A stretch of DNA of 64,000 bases from an uncultured Faecalibacterium sp. (lineage in GTDB: Bacteria > Bacillota > Clostridia > Oscillospirales > Ruminococcaceae), in NCBI GenBank assembly GCA_934548045.1, contig CAKTEM010000008.1, forward strand, positions 62,001 through 126,000, in the 5' to 3' direction. Each line of letters opens with the position of its first letter. The stretch's first letter is position 1. Below are positions 31,928-41,878 of this stretch, piece after piece. Below the pieces are notes generated by a model. It was not told where the DNA came from and did not search any database. It worked only from the letters and a program-made list of their open reading frames with translations. Made by a program: the position numbers and the translations under genes.

Positions 31928-33847
31928 ATGAGAGGCATCGCCAAGCTCATGAACAACTGGCAGTTTACGAAACCGGGCGAGGCCGCGGTGACTGTGAACC
32001 TGCCCCACACCTGGAACGCAAAGGACGGTCAGGACGGCGGCAACGACTACTGGCGCGGACCCTGCACCTACACCACCCGGTTCGACGCTCCTGCGTTCGA
32101 CGAGAAGACCCAGCAGGTCTGGCTCCAGTTCGAGGGTGTCAACGCCAGCGCGAAAGTCATCCTGAACGGAACTGAGGTCTGCCGCCACGATAACGGCTAT
32201 TCGACCTTCCGTGCAGACATCACTGCTCTGCTGAAAAAGCAGAACGAACTGACCGTCGAAGTCGACAACAGCGTGAACGACCACGTTTATCCCCAGAAGG
32301 CGGACTTCACCTTCTACGGCGGCATCTACCGTGATGTCAGCCTGCTGACCGTCAGCAAGAACCACATCGCGCTCGGCCACTACGGCGATACCGGTGTGAA
32401 GGTCACGCCGACGCTCAAGGATAACCGCGCAGATATCACCGTCTCGACGATGGTCGAGGGTGAGGGTACCGTCGAGGTCGAGCTGCTGGATGCCGCTGGC
32501 AAGCAGGTCGGCAAGGCGGAAGGCGAGACCGTCACCATGACGATCGCAAATCCGCACCTATGGAATGGCGTCAAGGACCCCTACCTCTACACCTGCATCG
32601 TCCGCCTGATGAACGGCGGCAAGGCAGTCGACGAGGTCCGCACCCGTTTCGGTGTCCGCACCTTCTCCGTCGATTCCAAGAACGGCTTCTTCCTGAACGG
32701 TAAGCCCTACTCGCTCCACGGCGTCTCCCGTCATCAGGACCGCAAGGGTCTGGGCAACGCCATCACCCGTGAGATGCACGATGAGGACATGGCTCTCATC
32801 CGGGAGCTGGGCGCAAACACTGTCCGTCTGGCACATTACCAGCACGACCAGTATTTCTACGACCTCTGTGACCAGTACGGCATGGTGGTCTGGGCGGAGA
32901 TCCCTTACATCTCTGAGCATCTGCCCAATGGCCGCGAGAACACCATCAGCCAGATGAAAGAGCTGATCTACCAGAACTACAACCATCCCTGCATCGTCTG
33001 CTGGGGTGTCTCCAACGAGATTACGATTTCGACCAAGGACAAGGCCGACATGCTCGACAATCACCACGAGCTGAACGACCTGTGCCACAAGATGGACCCG
33101 ACCCGTTTCACCACGCTGGCATGTTACGCGATGTGCGGCCCCTTCAACCCGGTGGCCCACATCACCGATGTCGTCAGCTGGAACCTCTACCTCGGCTGGT
33201 ATGTGCCGGGCCTGTTCCTGAACGATCTGTGGATGGATTTCTTCCACCTCGTCTACCCCAACCGTCCGCTCGGCTTCTCCGAGTACGGTGCTGAGGGTAT
33301 GCCCAATCTCCACAGCGCGCATCCGCGCCGCGGCGACCACACCGAAGAGTATCAGGCAAAGTACCACGAGTATATGCTGAAATGCTTCGACCGCCACAAA
33401 TGGATGTGGGCGACCCACGTCTGGAACATGTACGACTTCGCAGCTGACGCACGCGATCAGGGCGGCGAGCCGGGCATGAACCACAAAGGTTTGGTGACCT
33501 TCGACCGCAAGACCAAGAAGGACAGCTTCTATATTTATAAAGCATGGTGGAGCGACGAGGCCTTCGTCCACATCTGCTCCAAGCGGTTCGTTGACCGCAC
33601 CGAGAGCGAGATCGAAGTCAAGGTCTACTCCAACCAGAAGAACGTTGCCCTCTACGTCAACGGCCAGAAGCTGGCTGAGCAGAGCGGCGAACACATCTTC
33701 AAGTTCCGTGTGCCGCTGACCGGAAAGGTCGAAGTCAAGGCGGTCGCAGGCGAGTGCATCGACACCGCCACCTTCCAGAAGGTCGACACCCCGAACCCCA
33801 GCTACAAGCTGGTAAAAACCAAGTCGAAAAGCGCGAACTGGGTGTAA
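31928..33847 (+). CDS. GH2 family beta-galactosidase-like enzyme
   Basis: 639-residue glycoside hydrolase family 2 enzyme: jelly-roll sugar-binding domain (10-170), Ig-like domain (175-270), TIM barrel (275-570) and a short C-terminal beta domain. Acid/base E364 lies in GVSNEITIS and nucleophile E452 in GFSEYGAEG. Beta-galactosidase, glucuronidase and mannosidase share this fold; the substrate cannot be fixed. No signal peptide, so intracellular. Start ATG 31928 follows GAGGAGGCC. First gene of the operon. Confidence 0.86.
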   Translation: MRGIAKLMNNWQFTKPGEAAVTVNLPHTWNAKDGQDGGNDYWRGPCTYTTRFDAPAFDEKTQQVWLQFEGVNASAKVILNGTEVCRHDNGYSTFRADITALLKKQNELTVEVDNSVNDHVYPQKADFTFYGGIYRDVSLLTVSKNHIALGHYGDTGVKVTPTLKDNRADITVSTMVEGEGTVEVELLDAAGKQVGKAEGETVTMTIANPHLWNGVKDPYLYTCIVRLMNGGKAVDEVRTRFGVRTFSVDSKNGFFLNGKPYSLHGVSRHQDRKGLGNAITREMHDEDMALIRELGANTVRLAHYQHDQYFYDLCDQYGMVVWAEIPYISEHLPNGRENTISQMKELIYQNYNHPCIVCWGVSNEITISTKDKADMLDNHHELNDLCHKMDPTRFTTLACYAMCGPFNPVAHITDVVSWNLYLGWYVPGLFLNDLWMDFFHLVYPNRPLGFSEYGAEGMPNLHSAHPRRGDHTEEYQAKYHEYMLKCFDRHKWMWATHVWNMYDFAADARDQGGEPGMNHKGLVTFDRKTKKDSFYIYKAWWSDEAFVHICSKRFVDRTESEIEVKVYSNQKNVALYVNGQKLAEQSGEHIFKFRVPLTGKVEVKAVAGECIDTATFQKVDTPNPSYKLVKTKSKSANWV

Positions 33848-33962
33848 GCACCACGACGCGCTTTGCAGAGATATCAAACCGAAAGGGAGGAGCCCGGACC
33901 AGAAAACCAGCTGCCCGGTCCAGCAGTGGTAAAGAAGAACACGAAAAGAAAAGGAGAACAGC

Positions 33963-36900
33963 ATGGCAAAGAAAAGCATGGTGCTGCGCGGTACGACTGC
34001 GTTGTTCACCTTCGTTTTCTCGCTGTCCATCGTGACTGGCGCGATCCTCGAAGGCTACAAGTCGACCATCGACACCAACCTTGGCACCCAGAGCGAAAAG
34101 TTCGTCTCGGAAAGCACCGAAGCCGATCCGCTCTACAATAAATTCACCCCGTCTGCCGAAGTCCTGAACGAGGACGGCACCGGTAACTCTCACGCACTCA
34201 TCCAGAAGGCAATGAACCTGAACCGCCAGCAGGCGGCTGAGGGCGCAGTCCTTCTGAAGAATGAGAACAACGCTCTGCCTCTGGCAAGCGGCGCAAAGGT
34301 CACTCTGCTGGGCATCCGCTCTCATGTGCCTCTGGTCGGTTCCAGCTTCGGCGTCAAGGCATGGGGCGGCTTCATCAATCTGGAGCAGGCTCTGAGCCAG
34401 AACAAGACCGACTTCGCAAATACTATCACCACCAGTATGAACACCAACCGCCAGACCGGTGAGACCACCGTTGGCCGTACTGTTTCTTCCTGGAGCGGTG
34501 ACGAGTTCGATTTCGAGGGCGCAGGCTACGAGATCAACCCCACCATGGTGAACATCTACGAGAAGCTGAACGAGACTTACAACCACGCAAACAACGAGTC
34601 TCCGGCAGAAGTCTACGATCCGGGCGAACCTTCTCTGGCTGAGATCGCAGCAGTCGACAGCAGCTATGAGTCCAGCTTCGCACAGTACGGCGATGCTGCC
34701 ATCGTTGTCATCAGCCGTCCCAGCGCAGAGTCCAAGGACTACCTGCCCGGCGGCATCGTTGAGGGTCTGGGCGCAGACGAGCCTCTGGCACTGACCACCA
34801 ACGAGCGCGACATCATCGAGACTGCTAAGAAGGCAAGCGACAAGGTCATCGTCCTCGTCAACACCGCAACTGCTGTTGAGATCGGCGACCTGAAGAACGA
34901 CCCCGATATCGACGCGATCCTGTGGATCGGCTTCCCCGGCTGTTACGGCATGACCGGTATCGCTGATATCCTCTGCGGCCGTACCAGCCCCTCCGGCGGT
35001 CTGCCCGACATCTACCCCACCTACAACATGTCCGCTCCGGCCATGCAGAACATGGGCAAGATGTACTACACCAACACCGCTGACGTCATCACCCGTTCCG
35101 GCGGTCTGCTGAGCTTCACCCCGGGTGCTTACACCATCGAGGCTGAGGGCCTGTACACCGGTTACCGTTACTACGAGACTCGTTACTTCGATTCCGTCAA
35201 CGGCAACGGCAATGCAACTTCTCCCGTCGGCGCATACGCATCCTCTACCGAGTGGAACTACGCAAACGAAGTTGCTTACGGCTTCGGTTATGGTCTGAGC
35301 TACACCACCTTCACTCAGGAAATCATGGGCCAGCCTGAGATCACTGTCGACATCGACAGCGAGACCGGCGCACCTCAGGTCTACGCAACCTTCAACGTGA
35401 AGGTCACCAACACCGGCAGTGTTGCCGGCAAGACCCCTGTCCAGATCTACGGCCAGGCTCCCTACACCGAGGGCGGTCTGGAAAAGGTCGCTATCCAGCT
35501 GCTGAACTTCGAGAAGTCCAGCGAACTGGCACCCGGCGCATCTGAGATCGTTCCGGTCAAGGTCGATATGCAGTATATCGCAAGCTATGACATGGACTAC
35601 GATAACGGCGACGGCACCACCGGTACCTATGTTCTGGATCCCGGTACCTACTACTTCGCAGCTGGCAACGGCGCACATGATGCTCTGAACAACATCCTGG
35701 CTCTCCAGGGTGCAGACGAGTCCAAGATGGTCGGTACTGGCGACGCAGCAGCTGCTGTCGCTCAGGAGATCACCGAGGACCTCATCGCACGCACCACCTT
35801 CTCTGTTTCAAAGACCGGCGAGAAGATCTCCAACCAGATCCCCTACTCCGACTGGAACTACTACCAGCCCGGTGAGGTCACCTATCTGACCCGTGCTGAC
35901 TGGGCAGGCACCTTCCCCAAGACCTACGATCAGATGACTCTGACCAGCGAGCAGCTGATCAGCGACCTGAACGGCAACTACTACACCATCGCAACCGACG
36001 ACGATACTTCCGCTATCAAGTGGGGCCAGAACAGCGATCTGATGTTCTATCAGATGTATGATCTGGACTTCGATGATCCGAAGTGGGATGAGCTGCTGGA
36101 TAAGATGACCCTCGAGGAAGCTCAGTATCTGGCAACCTACGGCGGCCCCAGCATCCCGGGCGTTGAGTCCATCGGCACTGTTGAGACCTACATGACTGAG
36201 AACGCTGGTAACGGTGTTGCAGTCAACCTGAACGCATCCAAGGATACCAACGCACCCTGGACCATCGGCGCAGATGATCCGAACGGCAACTGGCATCCTG
36301 AAGTCTTCGCAAACGCTCCGCTGGTCGCTGCTTCCTTCAACAACGACCTGTACAAGGCAGTCGGCGAGTTCGTCGGAGAGGAATCCCTGTTCGTTGGTAT
36401 TCCCATCCTGTGGGGCCCCGGCATGAACACCCATCGTCAGGCTTACAACGGCCGTAACGGTGAGTACTACTCTGAGGATCCCGTCCTGACCGGTAACGCT
36501 GGTATGGAGTTTGCGATCGGCGCACTGGAGTACGGCCTGATCGCCGCTCCGAAGCACTACGCTTTCAATGACCAGGAGTCTGAGCGTGGCGGCGTTTCTC
36601 CCTACATGACCGAGCAGCGCGCTCGTGAGATCGAGCTGCGCGCTTATCAGATCGCATTTGAGGCTACCAAGTACGATACCGACGACTACGATGCAGGTAT
36701 GCGTGGTCTGATGACCTCCTTCTCCAAGATCGGCGGCGTCGAGTGTACTTCCAGCATCGGCATGAACACCAACATCCTGAAGAAGGAGTGGGGCTTCAAG
36801 GGCTACGCAGTTACCGATATCTACGATGATACCGACCTGTACGGCGCAGTTCTGAACTCTGGTGTTACCTGCTTCGATACCCGTGGTATCTCCGGCTTCT

Positions 36901-37214
36901 ACGGTTCTACCACCCTCGAGACCGACACCACCTTCGCAACGCAGGTCGACGGCAGCTCCATCAGCAGCACCCTGCTGAACGGTGATGCAAACCTGCAGCA
37001 GCACGTCAAGGAGTCCGCACACAACATCCTGTATGCTATGGCTCACTCCAACCTGATGAACCGCTACAACAGCACCACCCGTATCGTCCAGACCATGACC
37101 TGGTGGCGTGTGGCTTACATCGCTCTGATCGCTGTTTCCGGCATCCTGATGGTTGCTTGCGGCGCAGGCTATGTCCTCTCCGTCCGCAAGAAGAACAAGA
37201 AGGAGGTTCACTAA
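33963..37214 (+). CDS. circularly permuted, membrane-anchored GH3 beta-glucosidase
   Basis: 1083-residue GH3 enzyme with the two catalytic domains in reversed order: the C-terminal-type alpha/beta sandwich comes first (about 80-345, EGAVLLKNENNALPL), then a fibronectin-III-like domain (about 440-560), then the TIM barrel (about 700-1030) with APKHYAFNDQE and nucleophile D952 in GYAVTDIYDD. Hydrophobic anchors at residues 9-28 and about 1045-1070 suggest both ends sit in the membrane. Permutation is known in Ruminococcus albus beta-glucosidase. Confidence 0.85.
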   Translation: MAKKSMVLRGTTALFTFVFSLSIVTGAILEGYKSTIDTNLGTQSEKFVSESTEADPLYNKFTPSAEVLNEDGTGNSHALIQKAMNLNRQQAAEGAVLLKNENNALPLASGAKVTLLGIRSHVPLVGSSFGVKAWGGFINLEQALSQNKTDFANTITTSMNTNRQTGETTVGRTVSSWSGDEFDFEGAGYEINPTMVNIYEKLNETYNHANNESPAEVYDPGEPSLAEIAAVDSSYESSFAQYGDAAIVVISRPSAESKDYLPGGIVEGLGADEPLALTTNERDIIETAKKASDKVIVLVNTATAVEIGDLKNDPDIDAILWIGFPGCYGMTGIADILCGRTSPSGGLPDIYPTYNMSAPAMQNMGKMYYTNTADVITRSGGLLSFTPGAYTIEAEGLYTGYRYYETRYFDSVNGNGNATSPVGAYASSTEWNYANEVAYGFGYGLSYTTFTQEIMGQPEITVDIDSETGAPQVYATFNVKVTNTGSVAGKTPVQIYGQAPYTEGGLEKVAIQLLNFEKSSELAPGASEIVPVKVDMQYIASYDMDYDNGDGTTGTYVLDPGTYYFAAGNGAHDALNNILALQGADESKMVGTGDAAAAVAQEITEDLIARTTFSVSKTGEKISNQIPYSDWNYYQPGEVTYLTRADWAGTFPKTYDQMTLTSEQLISDLNGNYYTIATDDDTSAIKWGQNSDLMFYQMYDLDFDDPKWDELLDKMTLEEAQYLATYGGPSIPGVESIGTVETYMTENAGNGVAVNLNASKDTNAPWTIGADDPNGNWHPEVFANAPLVAASFNNDLYKAVGEFVGEESLFVGIPILWGPGMNTHRQAYNGRNGEYYSEDPVLTGNAGMEFAIGALEYGLIAAPKHYAFNDQESERGGVSPYMTEQRAREIELRAYQIAFEATKYDTDDYDAGMRGLMTSFSKIGGVECTSSIGMNTNILKKEWGFKGYAVTDIYDDTDLYGAVLNSGVTCFDTRGISGFYGSTTLETDTTFATQVDGSSISSTLLNGDANLQQHVKESAHNILYAMAHSNLMNRYNSTTRIVQTMTWWRVAYIALIAVSGILMVACGAGYVLSVRKKNKKEVH

Positions 37215-37215
37215 T

Positions 37216-37641
37216 ATGAAGAAACAGGGCGCAGCCTTCTATTTCAACGTCGTGGCGATTGTTCTCGCCATCGCTGGCATCGTCACCATGGTGATGAGCA
37301 GCACTTACAGCGAGGCCAATGCACTGGCCGCTCTGACCCGTCTGATCGTCCAGAGTGTTCTGGCAATCGTTCTGGTTATTGGCGGCATCTGGGCGGATAA
37401 CAACGGCAAGGGCGACGGCGTCATCAGCCTGGCAGCTACCATGGCAGCCATCGCACTGATCGTTGCTACCATCGGCAACATCATCAACAGCCGCATCCTG
37501 CTGATCTCCGGCCTGTTCTCCTTCAACTCTCAGAACATGGTCGGCTGGCATGTCTTCTATGTCACCGTTGCCTGCCTGGTCTGCTATGTCATCTCCATTC
37601 TGGCGATGGTCATCGGCTCCTTCTTCAAGGCAACCAAGTAA
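37216..37641 (+). CDS. four-helix membrane protein, function unknown
   Basis: 141-residue protein with four hydrophobic segments (about 8-30, 38-57, 65-85 and 108-132). ATG 37216 is preceded by AAGGAGG that overlaps the last GH3 codons, so it is coupled to the GH3 gene; a terminator-like hairpin follows. It may be a partner or anchor for the membrane-bound GH3. No family recognised. Confidence 0.7.
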   Translation: MKKQGAAFYFNVVAIVLAIAGIVTMVMSSTYSEANALAALTRLIVQSVLAIVLVIGGIWADNNGKGDGVISLAATMAAIALIVATIGNIINSRILLISGLFSFNSQNMVGWHVFYVTVACLVCYVISILAMVIGSFFKATK

Positions 37642-37676
37642 GAGACATCCTCTGAAAAACCTCTAGTATCCGATTT

Positions 37677-37721
37677 GCGGCAGCCTGCCCCCTGAAAGGC
37701 GGGGTAAGCTGCCGCTTTTTG
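37677..37721 (+). terminator. intrinsic terminator or attenuator before transporter gene
   Basis: GCGGCAGC (37677) pairs with GCTGCCGC (37708), enclosing a second C/G-rich stem, followed by TTTTT. It lies 25 bases before the transporter start, so it may act as a partial terminator. Confidence 0.8.
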
Positions 37722-37745
37722 TTAAAAACAAAAGGAGAGACCGCA

Positions 37746-39311
37746 ATGGGCGAACAAAATTCTACGGCGTCGAGTGTGAACCGCGCCAAAACCTACCAGC
37801 TGGTGCTGTTTCCGCTGAACAACGGCGCGACGAACGTGTACTATGTGCTGGTGCTTTCCTACATCGCGACCTTCGGCAGTAAAGTTCTGGCACTGAGCAT
37901 GATCTTCGCATCGGTCATGGTCACCGGTATGCGTCTGTTCGACGCCATCACCGACCCCATCATCGGTGCCCTGATGGACCGCACCAACGGCAAGTTCGGC
38001 AAGTTCCGGCCGTTTATGGTCATCGGCAACCTTATCATGGCAGTCAGCATCCTGGCTCTGTACTGCCTGACTCCGCTCATCCCGGCCAGTGCGATGGGCC
38101 TGCGCTATGCAGCCTTCGTCGGCCTGTATGCGGTCTGGGTCATCGGCTACACCTTCCAGACCAGCTGCACCCGTTCCGGCCAGACCGTTCTGACCAACGA
38201 CCCGAAGCAGCGTCCGCTCTTCACCATCTTCAACACCGTCGGCTCTCTGCTGGGCATGGGCGCAATGCAGTTCTTTGCTCCCATCCTTGCGAAGAACTAC
38301 GAGGGTGGCTATGCTTCCGCAAGCTTCTTCCGCACTCTGGCTCCTGTTGGTATCGTCATCTCCATTCTGCTCACCCTGCTGGCAGTCGTCGGCATCTGGG
38401 AGAAGGACCAGCCCAAGTACTTCGGTATCGGCGGCGAGAAGACCGAGAAGATCAAGGTCAGCGAGTATGTCCAGATCATCAAGAACAACAACCCGATGCA
38501 GCGTCTGATGGTCGCTGGTGCAGGCTGCAAGCTGGCTCTGTCCATCGCGACCAACACCACCGTCCTGTGCATGCTGTACGGCTGCATGATGGGCAACTAC
38601 GACGGCCTGTACCTGCCGATGATGGTTCTGGGCTACGTCTTCAGCGTGCCGTTCTTCCTGCTGACCGTCCGCACCAGCCAGAAGGAAGGTCAGAAGGCCA
38701 GCCTGGTGAAGTACGTCAGCGTGGCGTTCATCTGCTACATCGGCGTTCTCGTTCTGCTCATCCTCTGGGGCAAGAGCGACGCCTTCACCCTGTCCATCAT
38801 GGGCGAGAATGGCCTGTCCATCAACCTGTACACCATCCTGTTCATCGCTTTCTTCGGCATCGGCTACGGCGCATATTATGCTACTGCTGATATGCCTATC
38901 CCGATGGTCGCCGACTGCTCGGACTACGAGACTTACCGTTCCGGCAACTACATCCCGGGCATCATGGGTACTCTGTTCAGCCTCGTTGACAAGCTGGTCT
39001 CCAGCCTGTCCGCAACCGTCGTCGGCATTGCGGTCAGCTTCATCGGTCTGGAGAGCCTCCCGACCCAGTATGACCCGTACACTCCCGGCATGAACTTCGT
39101 TGTTATCGTCCTGTTCTGCGTCATCCCGATGATCGCTTGGGGTGCTACCCTCATCGCCATGAAGGGCTACACCCTGACTGGTGCCAAGATGAAGGAGATC
39201 CAGGCTGTCAACGCCTGCCGCCGCGACGCTGTGGCAAACGGCATGAAGCTGGAAGACGCCATGGCAAAGTGGCAGACCATCGACCAGCTGCCCGAACAGT
39301 ATCAGAACTGA
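37746..39311 (+). CDS. GPH-family (MFS) glycoside/cation symporter
   Basis: 521-residue transporter with about twelve membrane helices and the GPH-family loop DAITDPIIGALMDRTNGKFGKFRP near residues 70-95. Related to melibiose, glucuronide and xyloside symporters. Next to GH2 and GH3, its substrate is likely an oligosaccharide they hydrolyse. ATG 37746 follows AAAGGAGAG; the 9-residue upstream extension is out of the family. Highly expressed-type codon use. Confidence 0.9.
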   Translation: MGEQNSTASSVNRAKTYQLVLFPLNNGATNVYYVLVLSYIATFGSKVLALSMIFASVMVTGMRLFDAITDPIIGALMDRTNGKFGKFRPFMVIGNLIMAVSILALYCLTPLIPASAMGLRYAAFVGLYAVWVIGYTFQTSCTRSGQTVLTNDPKQRPLFTIFNTVGSLLGMGAMQFFAPILAKNYEGGYASASFFRTLAPVGIVISILLTLLAVVGIWEKDQPKYFGIGGEKTEKIKVSEYVQIIKNNNPMQRLMVAGAGCKLALSIATNTTVLCMLYGCMMGNYDGLYLPMMVLGYVFSVPFFLLTVRTSQKEGQKASLVKYVSVAFICYIGVLVLLILWGKSDAFTLSIMGENGLSINLYTILFIAFFGIGYGAYYATADMPIPMVADCSDYETYRSGNYIPGIMGTLFSLVDKLVSSLSATVVGIAVSFIGLESLPTQYDPYTPGMNFVVIVLFCVIPMIAWGATLIAMKGYTLTGAKMKEIQAVNACRRDAVANGMKLEDAMAKWQTIDQLPEQYQN

Positions 39312-39339
39312 TCCCTGAGCTGAAATAATCGCAAAACTG

Positions 39340-39382
39340 CACCGCAGATCCGTGAAAATGGGTCTGCGGTGCGGTTTCTTTA
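39340..39382 (+). terminator. terminator after GPH symporter
   Basis: GCACCGCAGATCC/GGGTCTGCGGTGC, a 13-bp stem with one G-U pair, followed by GGTTTCTTT. Confidence 0.85.
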
Positions 39383-39409
39383 TAGAATAAAATAGAACAA
39401 AACGTAATC

Positions 39410-39443
39410 CCCCGGTTCCGTGATGAGTTGTGGAACCGGGGGC
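39410..39443 (-). terminator. inverted repeat, terminator-like, at end of beta-glucoside operon
   Basis: CCCCCGGTTCC/GGAACCGGGGG perfect 11-bp stem. The U-tract is poor on both sides, so termination is uncertain. Confidence 0.5.
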
Positions 39444-39512
39444 TTACTATTTGATGAAGGAGGAATGTCTTAAAGGATGTTTCTTATCAAAAACTCACGG
39501 GAAGCAGGGGAA

Positions 39513-40415
39513 TCATGCCTTTTCGCGCTCGGTGAAGAACCGATAAGCACCATAGAGGTTCGCTTCGTTAAAGAAGCGGCAGGTCGTCAGCTGTGCGCGA
39601 GGGAAGGATTTCTCGGGATAGATGGTGTAGAGTTCGTCCAGATTCTTCTGGATGGATTCGAGGAAGAGCTTCTGACGGCTGATGCCGCCGCCAATGGCAA
39701 ACCTCTCCGGGTCGTAGATCATCTGCAGATTGAAGATCTGCAATGCAATGCCACGGGTGAACCGGTCGAGTGCGGCCAGAACCACCGGGTCACCGGCATT
39801 GGCCTGCTCAAACAGGATGCGGCCGTTCAGCTGGTCTGCCGGGATGCCTTTTGCACCGGCGACCATCTGCACCAGACGAGGCGTGCCGTTCTGGGCGTAC
39901 CAGAGGGAACCGGGCATGTCAACGTTTTCGCTCAAGGCAATATTGCTGAACTCACCGGCGGAACCGTGTCGGCCAAAGTGGACTTTGCCGTCCTTGATGA
40001 GCGCGCCGCCGATGCCGGAACCGATGAGGATCACGACACTGTCTTTGCAGTCGGACAGGCAACCCCATGCGGCTTCCGCAAGACCGGCAGCTTTGGCGTC
40101 GTTCATGACACTGACCGGGAGACCGGTGCGCTTCGTCAGCTCTTCGCCGAGGTGCAGACCGTTTGCGTAGTGCAGCCAGCCGGCGGTGATGCAGATGCCG
40201 TTTTCGCTGTCGATGATGCCGGGAACCGACATCGCCACGCCCCGGATCTGTCCGTCGAACTGCCTGCAGATGCCCTCCAGAACCTCGAGATAATGCTCAG
40301 TGTTGTCGGTCGGAGTTGGAACTTCGCCGTGGTTGGTCAGATTCCGCGCATCGTCGATGAGGGCATACTTGATGGCCGTTCCGCCGACGTCGATGCAGAG
40401 ACAACGTTTTTCCAT
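39513..40415 (-). CDS. ROK-family sugar kinase
   Basis: 300-residue ROK kinase with N-terminal ATP motif CIDVGGTAIKYAL, substrate motif NDAKAAGLAEAAWG, and phosphate motif IGSGIGGAL; the zinc-binding CxCGxxGC motif of many ROK proteins is absent, as in BglK-type beta-glucoside kinases. It is 14 bases downstream of GH1 and likely phosphorylates glucose or a beta-glucoside released in the pathway. No HTH, so it is not a repressor. Confidence 0.83.
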   Translation of the reverse strand: MEKRCLCIDVGGTAIKYALIDDARNLTNHGEVPTPTDNTEHYLEVLEGICRQFDGQIRGVAMSVPGIIDSENGICITAGWLHYANGLHLGEELTKRTGLPVSVMNDAKAAGLAEAAWGCLSDCKDSVVILIGSGIGGALIKDGKVHFGRHGSAGEFSNIALSENVDMPGSLWYAQNGTPRLVQMVAGAKGIPADQLNGRILFEQANAGDPVVLAALDRFTRGIALQIFNLQMIYDPERFAIGGGISRQKLFLESIQKNLDELYTIYPEKSFPRAQLTTCRFFNEANLYGAYRFFTEREKA

Positions 40416-40429
40416 CTGAACGCCTCCCG

Positions 40430-41860
40430 TCAGCTCAGGTCTTCGCCGTTGGTGGCGATGACCTTTTTATACCAGTCAAAGGATTTTTTCTTGCTGCGTG
40501 CCAGCGTGCCGGTGCGGTCGTTGTGCTTGTCAACATAGATGAAGCCGTAGCGTTTGTCCATCTCGCCGGTACCTGCGCTGACGAGGTCGATGCAGCCCCA
40601 CGGGGTGTAACCCATCAGGTCGACACCGTCCTCCTCGACGGCCAGCTTCATCTGGCGGATATGGTCGCGGAAGTAGTCGATGCGGTAATCGTCCTCAATG
40701 CTGCCGTCCGGGTTCACGGTGTCGTATGCACCCAGACCGTTCTCCACGATGAAGAGGGGCAGGTGATAGTGGTCGGTGAACCAGTTCAGGGAGTAGCGCA
40801 GACCGATGGGATCGACCTGCCAGCCCCAGTCCGAAGCTTTGACATGCGGATTGCGGACGAGATCGTGCCGCTCATCGTATTCGTAATGGGTGTTCTCCGC
40901 CTTGTGCTGGACAGCAAAGGACATGTAGTAGCTGAAACCGATGTAGTCAACGCAGCCAGCTTTCAGGGTGGCGAGGTCGTCCTCGGTGATGTCCAGCTCG
41001 TAGCCCTTCCGCTTCCACAGCGCGGTGATGTTCGGCGGATAAGCACCCAGCGCATGAACATCGGCATAATAATAGCGGTGCTGCATGGCTTTCTGTGCCT
41101 GCAAAATGTCGCTGGGGTCGCAGGAGAACGGGTAGATCGGACACATGGCGATCATGCAGCCCACTTTCAGGCTGGGGTCGATCTTGTGCGCAGCCTGCAC
41201 CGCCAGCGCACTGGCGACCAGCTCATAGTGAGCAGCCTGATACATCAGCAGTTCGGGATTTTCGCCCTCTTTGGGCAGGAAGCCGGAATTGAAGTAGATG
41301 CTCAGTTCCGAGTTGAAGCAGGCCTGATTGTTGATTTCATTAAAAGTCATCCAATACTTGACCTTGGTGTGGTACCGCTCGAAGCAGACCGTCGCGAACC
41401 GGACAAAGAAGTCGATCATCTTCCGGCTGCGGAAGCCGCCGTAAGCCTTGGTGAGGTGCAGCGGCATCTCAAAGTGGCTCAGGGTGATGACAGGCTCGAT
41501 GCCGTACTTGTGGCACTCATCAAAGAGGTCATCGTAGAACTTCAGACCTGCTTCGTTGGGTTCCGTCTCGTCACCGTTGGGGAAGATGCGCGTCCATGCG
41601 ATGCTGGTGCGGAAGCACTTGAAGCCCATCTCGGCGAACATCCGGATATCATCCTTGTAGTGGTGGTAGAAGTCGATGCCTTCATGGTTGGGGTAATACT
41701 CGCCCGGCTCGATGTCGCTGGTGATGCGGCGAGGAACCGTGTGGGTGCCAGCGGTCACGACGTCGACGATGCTCAGGCCCTTGCCGCCCTCATCGTAGGC
41801 ACCTTCCAGCTGGTGGGCGGCAACTGCGCCGCCCCAGAGAAAATCGTTCCGAAAGGACAT
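40430..41860 (-). CDS. GH1 6-phospho-beta-glucosidase
   Basis: 476-residue GH1 enzyme with acid/base E175 in MTFNEINNQ and nucleophile E373 in IVENGLG. The opening FLWGGAVAAHQLEGAYDEGGKG and end KSFDWYKKVI are typical of phospho-beta-glucosidases (BglA/CelF). Together with the PTS genes upstream it would split phosphorylated cellobiose or arbutin-like glucosides in the cytoplasm. A remnant of a related GH1 exists at 12382-12540. Confidence 0.92.
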   Translation of the reverse strand: MSFRNDFLWGGAVAAHQLEGAYDEGGKGLSIVDVVTAGTHTVPRRITSDIEPGEYYPNHEGIDFYHHYKDDIRMFAEMGFKCFRTSIAWTRIFPNGDETEPNEAGLKFYDDLFDECHKYGIEPVITLSHFEMPLHLTKAYGGFRSRKMIDFFVRFATVCFERYHTKVKYWMTFNEINNQACFNSELSIYFNSGFLPKEGENPELLMYQAAHYELVASALAVQAAHKIDPSLKVGCMIAMCPIYPFSCDPSDILQAQKAMQHRYYYADVHALGAYPPNITALWKRKGYELDITEDDLATLKAGCVDYIGFSYYMSFAVQHKAENTHYEYDERHDLVRNPHVKASDWGWQVDPIGLRYSLNWFTDHYHLPLFIVENGLGAYDTVNPDGSIEDDYRIDYFRDHIRQMKLAVEEDGVDLMGYTPWGCIDLVSAGTGEMDKRYGFIYVDKHNDRTGTLARSKKKSFDWYKKVIATNGEDLS

Positions 41861-41878
41861 GGTGTCCTCCTTTTGTTA

